A stretch of 64,000 nt of DNA, from assembly GCF_008123515.1 (NCBI RefSeq), contig NZ_VSSR01000007.1, forward strand, positions 1 through 64,000, given 5' to 3'. Shown here piece by piece: positions 1 to 7,227 of this stretch. The notes below the pieces were generated by a model. That model saw nothing but the letters and a program-made list of their open reading frames with translations, made no database searches and was not told where the DNA came from. The DNA is from Bradyrhizobium cytisi. Lineage in GTDB: Bacteria; Pseudomonadota; Alphaproteobacteria; Rhizobiales; Xanthobacteraceae. The number at the start of each line of letters is the position of its first letter. Position 1 is the stretch's first letter. Position numbers and translations under genes: made by a program.

Positions 1-36
1 TTCGCTTTGCCCACCCTACTGCACCGTCTCGCCAGC

Positions 37-1233
37 CTACTTCGCCACCACCTCCGGCACTCTCCCCGCCGGCGGCGTATTGCGGCTACGTTGCGTGCGC
101 ACGATGCCATCGATGATGGTCATGCCGATGCCGGGGAGGTCGCCGAGCTGGACGCTCTCCAGAATGGTCTTGCCGGGCGAGTGCTGCGCCTTGTCCATGA
201 TGACGAAATCGGCGGAGCGGCCGACCTCGATCAGGCCGCAATCGAGCTGCCGCATCCGCGCGGTGTTGCCGGTGGCCAGGCAAAACGCGATCTCGGCCGG
301 CAGATCGCCGAGCGAGGACAGCATCGAGACCATGCGCAGAATGCCGAGCGGCTGCACGCCGGAGCCGGCCGGCGCGTCGGTGCCGAGGATGACGCGATGC
401 AGATCGCCCATCTCGCGCGCAATGCGCAGCGTGAATAGCGCCGAGCGCTCGTTGCCGTTGTGCACGAGCTCGAGGCCGCGCTTGCAGCCTTCACAGATGC
501 AGCGGATCTGATCGTCGGGGAGCGCGGTGTGGCCGCCGTTGATATGGCCGACCACGTCGGTGTCGGCCTCCAGCACCACGTCCTTGTCGATCAGGCCGGA
601 GCCGGGGATCGAGGGGCCGCCGGTGTGGATGGTGCTCTGGATGCCGTATTTGCGGGCCCAGCCAACCATCTTTCGCGCGGTCGGACCGTCCTTGACGCCG
701 CCAAGGCCAACTTCGCCGAGCAGCTTGACGCCGGCCGCGGCCAGCTCCTTGAAATCCTCCTCGACCATCTCGCATTCGATCACGGGGGCACCGGCGTGAA
801 CCTTCACGCCGCCGGGCCGCAGATTCCAGAATGCGCGCTGGGCGAAGATCGCCATCGCCTTCAACCCGACGACGTCGCGCGGGCGACCGGGCATGTGAAC
901 CTCGCCGGCGGAAATCATCGTGGTGACGCCGCCGTGCAGGTTGCTGTCGATCCAGCCGATCTGGTTCTGCCGCGGCGTCCAGTCGCCCGCGACGGGGTGG
1001 ACGTGGCTATCGATCAGGCCCGGCGCCACCGTGGTGCCGTTGGCCTCGACGATGGTGGTCGCATCGTCGGTATTGACGTCCTTGAAACGGCCGATCGCGG
1101 TGATCTTGCCGTTCTCGGCGACGATGGTGTCGCCATCCAGGATCGGCTTTTCCATCGCGCCGGACAGGATCAGGCCGATATTTCGGATCACGAGCTTCGA
1201 GGGTCCGGTGGCCTGGGGTGCGTCATGCGCCAT
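37..1233 (-). CDS. Enamidase-like amidohydrolase
   Basis: Predicted 398-residue cytoplasmic metal-dependent hydrolase of the amidohydrolase superfamily. The closest family I recognise is enamidase of nicotinate fermentation, which opens the ring of 6-oxo-tetrahydronicotinate. Visible metal ligands match that family: His77 and His79 in SHVHP, Glu174 in GEVGLG (Glu in place of the usual carbamylated Lys), His203, His230 and Asp286 in GTDAP. The start at 1233 is chosen over one nine codons upstream because AAGGAG lies seven bases before it. It is divergent from the fpr gene. No other nicotinate gene is visible nearby, so the true substrate may be another cyclic amide. Confidence 0.8.
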   Translation of the reverse strand: MAHDAPQATGPSKLVIRNIGLILSGAMEKPILDGDTIVAENGKITAIGRFKDVNTDDATTIVEANGTTVAPGLIDSHVHPVAGDWTPRQNQIGWIDSNLHGGVTTMISAGEVHMPGRPRDVVGLKAMAIFAQRAFWNLRPGGVKVHAGAPVIECEMVEEDFKELAAAGVKLLGEVGLGGVKDGPTARKMVGWARKYGIQSTIHTGGPSIPGSGLIDKDVVLEADTDVVGHINGGHTALPDDQIRCICEGCKRGLELVHNGNERSALFTLRIAREMGDLHRVILGTDAPAGSGVQPLGILRMVSMLSSLGDLPAEIAFCLATGNTARMRQLDCGLIEVGRSADFVIMDKAQHSPGKTILESVQLGDLPGIGMTIIDGIVRTQRSRNTPPAGRVPEVVAK

Positions 1234-1307
1234 GGAAGGGCTCCTTATTCCTAACTGCAACGCTTTCGATCTTGGGCAGCCTTGACCGCGGGATCAAGTC
1301 GGATTAT

Positions 1308-1325
1308 TCATTTGTGTACGAATGA
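1308..1325. promoter_or_regulatory. Imperfect 18-bp dyad, candidate operator
   Basis: TCATTTGTGTACGAATGA matches its own reverse complement at 14 of 18 positions. It sits in the 159-bp gap between the divergent enamidase-like and ferredoxin reductase genes, 68 bases before the latter start. The position fits a repressor or activator site, but no regulator gene is adjacent. Confidence 0.35.
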
Positions 1326-1392
1326 TTGTGTATTAATGACGCATAGCTGACCGGCCTCGAAAAACCGCATTGGAAGCGACAGGGAAGGTGAG

Positions 1393-2166
1393 ATGAGCAA
1401 TTTCAATCAGGAAAGCGTTTTGAGCGTCCATCACTGGACCGACACGCTGTTCTCCTTCAAGACCACCCGCAGCCCGACCTTCCGTTTCCGCAACGGCGAG
1501 TTCACCATGATCGGGCTCAAGGTCGGCGAGAAGCCGCTGCTGCGGGCCTACAGCGTCGCCAGCGCCAATTACGAGGACACCCTCGAATTCTTCTCGATCA
1601 AGGTGGCGGACGGCCCGCTGACCTCGCGGCTCCAGCACCTGAAGGAAGGCGACGAGATCATCGTCAGCCGCAAGGCGACCGGCACGCTTGTCATCGACAA
1701 TCTCGAAGAGGGCCGCAATCTCTATCTCATCGGCACAGGCACGGGTCTTGCGCCGTTCCTTAGCGTGATCAAGGATCCCGAGACCTACGAGCGGTTCGAG
1801 AAGGTCGTGCTGCTGCACGGCTGCCGCCACGTCAAGGAGCTCGCCTATGGCGAGATGATCACCGAGCACCTGCCGAAGGACGAGATGCTCGGCGAGTACA
1901 TCCAGAACCAGCTTATCTACTACCCGACCGTGACGCGCGATCCCTTCCGCAACCGCGGCCGCATCACCGATCTTATCACCTCGGGCAAGCTGTTTGCCGA
2001 TATCGGCCTGCCGGGGCTTGAGGCCGCCCATGACCGCGTCATGATCTGCGGCAGCCCGGCGCTGGTCGCCGACACCCGCATGCTGCTCGGCGAGCGCGGA
2101 TTCGCCGAAGGTAACCACGGTGAGCCGGCCCAGTTCGTGGTCGAAAAGGCCTTCGCTGAGCGCTAG
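1393..2166 (+). CDS. fpr: Ferredoxin-NADP reductase
   Basis: A 257-residue cytoplasmic flavoprotein that passes electrons between NADPH and ferredoxin or flavodoxin. The FAD-binding motif RAYSVAS is at residues 51-57 and the NADP-binding loop GTGTGLAPF at 114-122. The C-terminus VVEKAFAER has the Ala-Phe-Ala-Glu-Arg ending typical of the short bacterial Fpr class. Length is normal for that class. AAGGTG lies just before the ATG. It could supply electrons to the P450 encoded 0.6 kb downstream through a ferredoxin encoded elsewhere, which is inference; Fpr is also a general redox and oxidative-stress enzyme. Confidence 0.93.
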   Translation: MSNFNQESVLSVHHWTDTLFSFKTTRSPTFRFRNGEFTMIGLKVGEKPLLRAYSVASANYEDTLEFFSIKVADGPLTSRLQHLKEGDEIIVSRKATGTLVIDNLEEGRNLYLIGTGTGLAPFLSVIKDPETYERFEKVVLLHGCRHVKELAYGEMITEHLPKDEMLGEYIQNQLIYYPTVTRDPFRNRGRITDLITSGKLFADIGLPGLEAAHDRVMICGSPALVADTRMLLGERGFAEGNHGEPAQFVVEKAFAER

Positions 2167-2272
2167 ACGCGGAAGTTTCGCGCAATAAGACCGCATTTTC
2201 GCCGCCGCACGGGCGTTGCGGCGCCGATTCGGCGCGCGATACACTGTGGGAGCGAATCAGCGGAGTTCCCAC

Positions 2273-2599
2273 ATGGTTGCGGACAGCGACAGCAACATCG
2301 CCTGGCACCGGGTTCAGTTGAAGAAGAACCGCGCCGAGCTGAAGGCGCTCGAAACCGCGCGCTTCATGATGGGCGAGATCGCGTCCTCGAAGCGCGATGG
2401 CCAAACCCAGAAGTCGATCGCCGACCTCAAGCGCAAGATCGCGCAATCCGAACGCGCCATTGCCGACCACGACAAGCGCACGCGCCGTCCGCTCGGCACT
2501 GACGTGCAAAGCCTGAGCAATGGCAGCTGGAGCCATTGGGACGCCTATACCAACCAGCAGCAGCGCAAGGCCGGGCCGCGCTCGCCGGGGCGTGGTTAG
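2273..2599 (+). CDS. Hypothetical coiled-coil protein
   Basis: A 108-residue protein with no recognised family. Residues about 15-70 are rich in Lys, Arg, Glu, Ala and Gln with heptad-like spacing (for example LKKNRAELKALE and DLKRKIAQSERAI), so a coiled coil is likely. The tail is polar and Gly/Pro-rich. There is no signal peptide or membrane segment. The frame is open further upstream, but ATG 2273, after CGGAGTTCCCAC, has a usable ribosome site. It stands alone between fpr and the P450 gene. Confidence 0.6.
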   Translation: MVADSDSNIAWHRVQLKKNRAELKALETARFMMGEIASSKRDGQTQKSIADLKRKIAQSERAIADHDKRTRRPLGTDVQSLSNGSWSHWDAYTNQQQRKAGPRSPGRG

Positions 2600-2676
2600 T
2601 CCCGCTGCCCAAAAAGCCGGTTCCCGCCCTTGCGCCTGCGGCGTCGCTCACCATCTCGTTGACGCGCCACCAACCA

Positions 2677-2725
2677 GTTCGGTGATCCCATGTTCGGTGA
2701 TCCCATATGCGTTCGGTGATCCCAT
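2677..2725 (+). repeat. Three copies of a 15-bp direct repeat at P450 start
   Basis: GTTCGGTGATCCCAT occurs at 2677-2691, 2692-2706 and 2711-2725; the first two are head to tail and the third follows a 4-bp gap. The third copy carries the first two bases of the P450 start codon, and copy one ends in a second possible ATG in another frame. Confidence 0.9.
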
Positions 2726-3992
2726 GACACCGCGACTCGATTTAACCAGCGAGGCCTTCTTTCGCGATCCGCCCAAGGCCATCGCGGCCCTGCGGGCGTC
2801 CGGCCCTGTCGTCGCGACGCGCTTTCCGCTTGTCGGCGACGTCTGGATCACCACAACCCACGATGCGACCGCGCAGGTGCTGAAGGACAGCACGATCTTC
2901 ACGCTGCGCAAGGAAGATGGCGACGTTGCCGGCTTGCGCTGGTGGATGCCGGGGCTGGTCAGGACCATCGCCAACAACATGCTGACGATGGACGAGCCGG
3001 ATCACACACGGCTGCGCAGCATCGTGGACGAGGCCTTTCGCCGCCGCGCCATCGTTGCGATGGAGCCACGCATCCGTGCCATCGCGGATGGCCTGGCCGA
3101 TGAGCTGTTTGCGAACGGCAGCCCTGCCGATCTCGTTCAGAGCTATGCGCGCATCCTGCCGCTCTCGGTGATCTCCGAGCTGCTCGGTCTGCCGATGGCC
3201 GATCGCCCGCGCTTCATTGCCTGGGCCAATGCGATGTCCTCGCTGACGAACGTCGTCAGCTTCTTTCGTCTGCTGCTCGCGTTCCGCAAGATGCGCTTCT
3301 ATCTCGAAGAGCAATTGCAGATCGCGCGCGAGCGGGGCGGCGAGGGCCTGATTGCCGAGCTGGTCCAGGTCGAGCGCGAGGGCGGTGAGATCACGCCGGA
3401 CGAAATGGTCTCGATGGTGTTCCTGCTGCTCGCGGCGGGCTCGGAGACCACCACGCATCTCATCAGCGGCTCGGTTTACGAACTGCTCAGGAATCCAGGA
3501 TTGCGTGACTGGCTGGAAGAGGACTGGAGCCGCGTCGGGCTCGCGGTCGAGGAATTTTTGCGTTTCGTCTCGCCGGTGCAGTTTTCAAAACCGCGCTATG
3601 TGCGGCGGGACGTTGAGCTGGAAGGCGTCCGCCTGAGCAAAGGCGATCGCGTCATGGTCATGCTCGCGGCGGCGAACATGGACCCGGCGGTGCACGACCA
3701 GCCGGCGCGGCTCGATCTCGAACGCAAGCCCAACCGCCACATGTCCTTCGGCACGGGAATCCATTTCTGTCTCGGACATCAGCTTGCGCGGATCGAGGCG
3801 GCTTGCGCGCTGGAGGCACTGTTCGTGCGATGGCCGAAATTGGGTCTGGCCGTCGATCCCGCGCAGGTCCGCTGGCGCAGGCGTCCGGGCCTTCGTGCCA
3901 TTGCGCGACTTCCTGTCGCGGCAGACGGCCGCGGAACGCATGTCGCTGCCGCGCAAATGGTGCCTGAGCGTTCCCTCGCGCAAGCGGACTGA
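2724..3992 (+). CDS. Cytochrome P450
   Basis: A 422-residue soluble bacterial class I P450 monooxygenase. Visible landmarks are the I-helix oxygen-binding motif AGSETT (238-243), the K-helix ExxR in EEFLR (276-280), and the heme loop FGTGIHFCLG (342-351) with Cys349 as heme ligand. Length is standard. The substrate cannot be read from sequence. The start at 2724 gives the family's normal N-terminus; the frame stays open for about 200 bases upstream, without homology. The start codon is embedded in a triplicated 15-bp repeat. No ferredoxin gene is adjacent; fpr lies 0.6 kb upstream. Confidence 0.93.
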   Translation: MTPRLDLTSEAFFRDPPKAIAALRASGPVVATRFPLVGDVWITTTHDATAQVLKDSTIFTLRKEDGDVAGLRWWMPGLVRTIANNMLTMDEPDHTRLRSIVDEAFRRRAIVAMEPRIRAIADGLADELFANGSPADLVQSYARILPLSVISELLGLPMADRPRFIAWANAMSSLTNVVSFFRLLLAFRKMRFYLEEQLQIARERGGEGLIAELVQVEREGGEITPDEMVSMVFLLLAAGSETTTHLISGSVYELLRNPGLRDWLEEDWSRVGLAVEEFLRFVSPVQFSKPRYVRRDVELEGVRLSKGDRVMVMLAAANMDPAVHDQPARLDLERKPNRHMSFGTGIHFCLGHQLARIEAACALEALFVRWPKLGLAVDPAQVRWRRRPGLRAIARLPVAADGRGTHVAAAQMVPERSLAQAD

Positions 3993-4167
3993 CCCCCGGG
4001 GTCTTCGAGAAATCGCCAGACCGGCCAGTTCCATCGGTCGAGCGCGGAACCTGCGTACGACGATACAGGATTCGTCGGAGCCAAAGCGAACGTCGCACCA
4101 GGCCTCGAAACCTTCTGTAGAACGGCCGCGTTATCCATGGAGCTCGCAAGATCATAGAGGTGCAATC

Positions 4168-4596
4168 ATGCAAGTTCGGGAAATCATGACGCCGTCGGTG
4201 CATATTGCAGATCCCAACATGACCATCCGCGAAGCCGCACGTTGGATGCGGGCCGACAACGTCGGCGCGCTTCCGGTCGGCGAAAACGATCGTCTGGTCG
4301 GCATGATCACAGATAGAGACATAGTCATGCGTGCGGTCGCTGAGGAGCGATCAGCCGGCAACACCTCGGTTCGTGAGGTGATGTCGGAGGGCGTTTGCTA
4401 TTGCTTCGAGGACGACGACGTGGAAGGCGCCTCGCAACAGATGGCGACACATCAGGTCCGACGCCTGCCGGTGCTCAACAGGCAAAAGCGTCTGGTTGGC
4501 GTCGTCGCGCTGGCCGACATCAGCAGGACTGATGACGAATGGGCGCAGGATGCGTTGAAGGACATTTCCGCGCCCACCGACATGGCGCGACTTTGA
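4168..4596 (+). CDS. Two-CBS-domain protein
   Basis: A 142-residue cytoplasmic protein made almost only of two CBS domains (about 8-60 and 72-125), which pair to form a Bateman module. Such modules bind adenine nucleotides such as AMP, ATP or NADH and act as energy or redox sensors. The repeats MTPSVHIADPNMTIREA and MITDRDIVMRAV are typical. The start at 4168 follows AGAGGTGCAATC; the open frame extends upstream into the P450 gene but that part has no homology. It is the first gene of a run of five very small hydrophilic genes on the same strand and may sense the condition they respond to. Confidence 0.88.
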   Translation: MQVREIMTPSVHIADPNMTIREAARWMRADNVGALPVGENDRLVGMITDRDIVMRAVAEERSAGNTSVREVMSEGVCYCFEDDDVEGASQQMATHQVRRLPVLNRQKRLVGVVALADISRTDDEWAQDALKDISAPTDMARL

Positions 4597-4646
4597 AACC
4601 AGTGCGCGAAATCAGTTTCGCCGCACCATTTTCGCAAGAGGCCGAC

Positions 4647-4832
4647 ATGACCAGCAAAATGCCACCAGTGCCAAATGCCAATCAAAGCCGAAAGGGAACC
4701 GGGGACGACAAACGGACGCCCCCAGACCATGTGCCGCACGGTCAGCAGCGCGTGCAGAATCCGAACCAGCAGGGTCAGCAGGGCAACATCAAGCAGAACA
4801 CGACCAATCAGGGCTACCAGCAGGACCGCTAA
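4647..4832 (+). CDS. Small disordered Asn/Gln-rich protein
   Basis: A 61-residue, very hydrophilic protein rich in Asn, Gln, Lys and Gly, ending in repeated polar stretches such as NPNQQGQQGNIKQN. There is no hydrophobic core, signal peptide or Cys. I predict it is intrinsically disordered, hydrophilin-like. The start at 4647 follows AAGAGGCC; an upstream in-frame start overlapping the CBS gene is less likely. It lies 50 bp after the CBS gene and 15 bp before the next small gene. No function is known to me. Confidence 0.65.
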   Translation: MTSKMPPVPNANQSRKGTGDDKRTPPDHVPHGQQRVQNPNQQGQQGNIKQNTTNQGYQQDR

Positions 4833-4847
4833 GGAGGCTGCATTCCC

Positions 4848-5048
4848 ATGTCGACATCCACCAAGACACCAAACACCATTCGTCAGGGCGGGCCCGGCGC
4901 TTCGCACGAGAACGCGAAGGCGCCGCTGGAGATCAAGAAACCACCGGCGGACGACCCGCACCGGCAGCACAGCCGGGTGTCGGGCGGCGGCGGTGAGCAT
5001 GATTCCCATCACCGGCATGATCCCGCCGGAAAGGGAGGAGGCAGGTGA
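4848..5048 (+). CDS. Small disordered Gly/His-rich protein
   Basis: A 66-residue hydrophilic protein with a strong ribosome site (AAGGAGG) before its ATG. The N-terminal half is Lys/Pro-rich; the C-terminal third carries GGGGEHDSHHRHDPAG, a Gly/His/Asp cluster that could bind metal ions. No transmembrane segment or Cys is present. It is the third gene of the CBS operon and lies three bases before the next start. I do not recognise a named family. Confidence 0.68.
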   Translation: MSTSTKTPNTIRQGGPGASHENAKAPLEIKKPPADDPHRQHSRVSGGGGEHDSHHRHDPAGKGGGR

Positions 5049-5051
5049 TCC

Positions 5052-5279
5052 ATGAGCAGCAAGCAACCGAAACTGTACACTCCAACCAGCAAGGACATGC
5101 GCGAAAATCCCCTGATCGGTGGATCGAAGGGAACGAACATGGCCGGTACTTCGCCTGACGATCTGGAAGACGCGATGGGCGAGAACACGATCGAAGGCGA
5201 CGTCGAGAATGATGTCACCATTGGCGGCGGTATCGACAAGGACGTCGCGCGCAGTGGCTCACCACGTAGAGGCCGGTGA
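5052..5279 (+). CDS. Small acidic/Gly-rich hypothetical protein
   Basis: A 75-residue hydrophilic protein preceded by GGGAGGAGG. It has a polar N-terminus (KQPKLYTPTSKDMRENP) and an acidic, Gly-rich second half (DDLEDAMGENTIEGDVENDV). It is probably disordered, with no membrane or catalytic signature. Only three bases separate it from the preceding gene's stop, so it is almost certainly co-transcribed with the CBS gene. Function unknown. Confidence 0.68.
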   Translation: MSSKQPKLYTPTSKDMRENPLIGGSKGTNMAGTSPDDLEDAMGENTIEGDVENDVTIGGGIDKDVARSGSPRRGR

Positions 5280-5297
5280 GAGGAATTGGAGATCGAG

Positions 5298-5561
5298 ATG
5301 CAAGGCAAGAAAACCCATGAACAACAGGTCCGCATCCTCGAGCGCAAGACCGATGCACCCGATCGGCGCCAGCTCGAGCAGGCCATTGGCCACAATCCGG
5401 AGGACACGAGGGTTCATCGTCCCAGACCGGAGGCGCGGCATAGCGAGTTTGCGGTGAGTCGCGGCGGCCTCAACCAGGAGAGCGATCACAACAAGCACAA
5501 CAATCCGGGGCAGAGCGGCCATAAGCCGCCCAAGCCTTCACCGCAGCAGCAGAAACACTGA
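5298..5561 (+). CDS. Small charged hypothetical protein
   Basis: An 87-residue protein, charged throughout. Residues about 5-35 (HEQQVRILERKTDAPDRRQLEQ) could form a helix; the C-terminal 35 residues are Asn/His/Pro/Gln-rich and probably disordered, ending PQQQKH. ATG 5298 is preferred to an in-frame TTG at 5286 because GAGAGGAATTGGAG precedes it. It lies 18 bp after the previous small gene. No family recognised. Confidence 0.65.
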   Translation: MQGKKTHEQQVRILERKTDAPDRRQLEQAIGHNPEDTRVHRPRPEARHSEFAVSRGGLNQESDHNKHNNPGQSGHKPPKPSPQQQKH

Positions 5562-5595
5562 GCTTCGGGGGCGAGCATTTCAAGAGGGTAAGCCG

Positions 5596-5838
5596 ATGCC
5601 AGGTGGACGTGGCAGCAAGACGCATTTCGGAGCGGGCATGCATGGCAAGGGCGACGGTACCGGTGCCCTCGCCGATATAGCGAAGGACAAGATCGGCGAC
5701 AACGAGGTCCTGTCCAATCGCGACAAGGCGCAGCATTCCGACATCAGAGGCATGGATAGCAAATTCATCCAGACCGAGCAGTATCAGGATCACGCAGCCA
5801 ATCGCCTTGGACATGACGAGGAGCCTACGAACGATTGA
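5596..5838 (+). CDS. Small Gly/Asp-rich hypothetical protein
   Basis: An 80-residue hydrophilic protein, last in the CBS operon, with AAGAGGGTAAG before its ATG. The N-terminus is Gly-rich (MPGGRGSKTHFGAGMHGKGDG). The middle (ADIAKDKIGDNEVLSNRDKAQ) and the end are polar and charged. No signal peptide or Cys. A clear intrinsic terminator starts 33 bp after its stop, which marks the operon end. Function unknown. Confidence 0.66.
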   Translation: MPGGRGSKTHFGAGMHGKGDGTGALADIAKDKIGDNEVLSNRDKAQHSDIRGMDSKFIQTEQYQDHAANRLGHDEEPTND

Positions 5839-5870
5839 TCCACGTGGAGAAGCGTCCTCCCGTCCAACTG

Positions 5871-5898
5871 CGGACCCGATCACCCGGTCCGTTTTTTT
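5871..5898 (+). terminator. Intrinsic terminator of the small-protein operon
   Basis: CGGACC (5871-5876) pairs with GGTCCG (5886-5891) around an internal loop of nine bases and is followed directly by seven Ts (5892-5898). It lies just past the last small gene. The T-tract and right arm also encode the last codons of the convergent DUF763 gene, whose AAA AAA Lys pair reads through the T run. Confidence 0.85.
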
Positions 5899-7130
5899 GG
5901 TGTGGCGAGGTCGCGCTCCCAGCCGAATACTGAACGACCATCGAGCTCAGGCGAAGCCGCGCGCTCGCCGGCGATGAAGGCCTCAACCGACGGCCCCTGC
6001 GCGGTGCGCTCGAGCCGCCGCGCTTGGTCGTCGAGGCGCTTGATCGCCTGCATCTCCTCCTCGCGTCCGAGCTTGGCGTTCTCGATCGCGCCCTTCAGCA
6101 CGCGGATGGTCTCGTCATAGACCTTGATCGGGACGGGGTAGGGATGCCGGTCCTTGCCGCCATGAGCGAGCGAGAAGCGCGCCGGGTCCTTGAAGCGATA
6201 GGGTGCGCCGTGCACGACTTCCGCGACCATCGCCAGCGACCGCACGGTGCGCGCGCCGACACCCGGCGTCAGCAACAGCTCGGGGAAGTCGACCGGGCCG
6301 CGCTCGGCGGCAGCTGCCAGCGTGCCATGCAGGCGGCGCGCGAACACGTCCTTCGGCCTGACATCATGGTGCGCGGGCATGATCAGATGCGGCAGCATCG
6401 CCTGCGCCGGCTCGGGCGGAGTCCCGGTGAGCCGCTCGAACTCGTTGAGGATGCGATCGGGGCCGAGGTCGGTCAGCAGCTCGAGCTGCGCATGGCGCGA
6501 GACGTCGGCGCGATGGTCGGTGAGATTGACGATCTCGCCTTGCTGCGGGCCGTCGATCGCGCTGTGCGGGGCCTCGACGAAACTCTTCAGCGCTTCCGAG
6601 TGCCAGTGATAACGCCGGGCCTGGCGTTTGTCGCCGTTCATTCCCTGCTGCACGACGGTCCACTTGCCGTCGGCTGTGACGAAGAAGCCGTGGAGATAGA
6701 GATCAAAGCCGTCCTGCACGGCGGCGCTGTCGACTTTCGCCACCAGCCGGCTGGCGCGCGTGAGCTTTGCGCCGTCGAAGCCGATGCGGTCGCCGAGCTG
6801 CATCAGCTCGTCCGGTGTCTTGCGCGAATGCTGGCCGCGGCCGCCGCAGACATAGATGCCGAGCTCGTCCTGAAGCGGGCCGAGCCCGCGCTTCAGTGCA
6901 CCGATCACGGAGGTGGTTATCCCTGAGGAGTGCCAGTCCATCCCCATCACGGCGCCGAACGACTGGAACCAGAACGGATGCGACAGCCGCTGCAGGAATG
7001 CATCGCGGCCGTAATGATGTACCACCGCCTGCGTGACAATCGCGCCGAGCGAGGCCATGCGGCTCGCCAGCCATGGCGGAACCCGCCCGGTGTGGAGGGG
7101 AAGATCGGCGCTGCCGGTTCGTCTGGTCAT
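5880..7130 (-). CDS. DUF763 domain protein
   Basis: A 416-residue protein covering the whole DUF763 family. Recognisable stretches are the N-terminal DLPLHTGRVPPWL, the HHYGRDAFLQRLSHPFWFQ segment, and GGRGQHSRKTP near residue 100. The family occurs in archaea and bacteria and has no established reaction; some members carry helix-hairpin-helix-like features, here perhaps TPGVGARTVRSLAMVAEVVHG near residue 290, which hints at nucleic-acid binding (inference). It has no signal peptide and stands as a single gene, convergent with the small-protein operon and sharing its terminator region. Confidence 0.85.
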   Translation of the reverse strand: MTRRTGSADLPLHTGRVPPWLASRMASLGAIVTQAVVHHYGRDAFLQRLSHPFWFQSFGAVMGMDWHSSGITTSVIGALKRGLGPLQDELGIYVCGGRGQHSRKTPDELMQLGDRIGFDGAKLTRASRLVAKVDSAAVQDGFDLYLHGFFVTADGKWTVVQQGMNGDKRQARRYHWHSEALKSFVEAPHSAIDGPQQGEIVNLTDHRADVSRHAQLELLTDLGPDRILNEFERLTGTPPEPAQAMLPHLIMPAHHDVRPKDVFARRLHGTLAAAAERGPVDFPELLLTPGVGARTVRSLAMVAEVVHGAPYRFKDPARFSLAHGGKDRHPYPVPIKVYDETIRVLKGAIENAKLGREEEMQAIKRLDDQARRLERTAQGPSVEAFIAGERAASPELDGRSVFGWERDLATPKKRTG

Positions 7131-7227
7131 GAGTGGCCCAAGCTAGCCCAGTTCGGCGACGGTTGCATCAGCGGAATGCTGTTGCATGGGACGGGGAAGC
7201 GGAGCGAGCCGGACAGCGTTGAGCGGG

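Noticed and set aside
1333..2244. A 303-codon frame antisense to fpr
   Set aside because: fpr is unambiguous; the antisense frame has no motifs.
4046..4076. Possible EcfG (general stress) promoter before the CBS operon
   Set aside because: GGAAC at 4046 is present, but no GTT-type -10 occurs at the needed 16-18 base spacing; the nearest candidate is too far.
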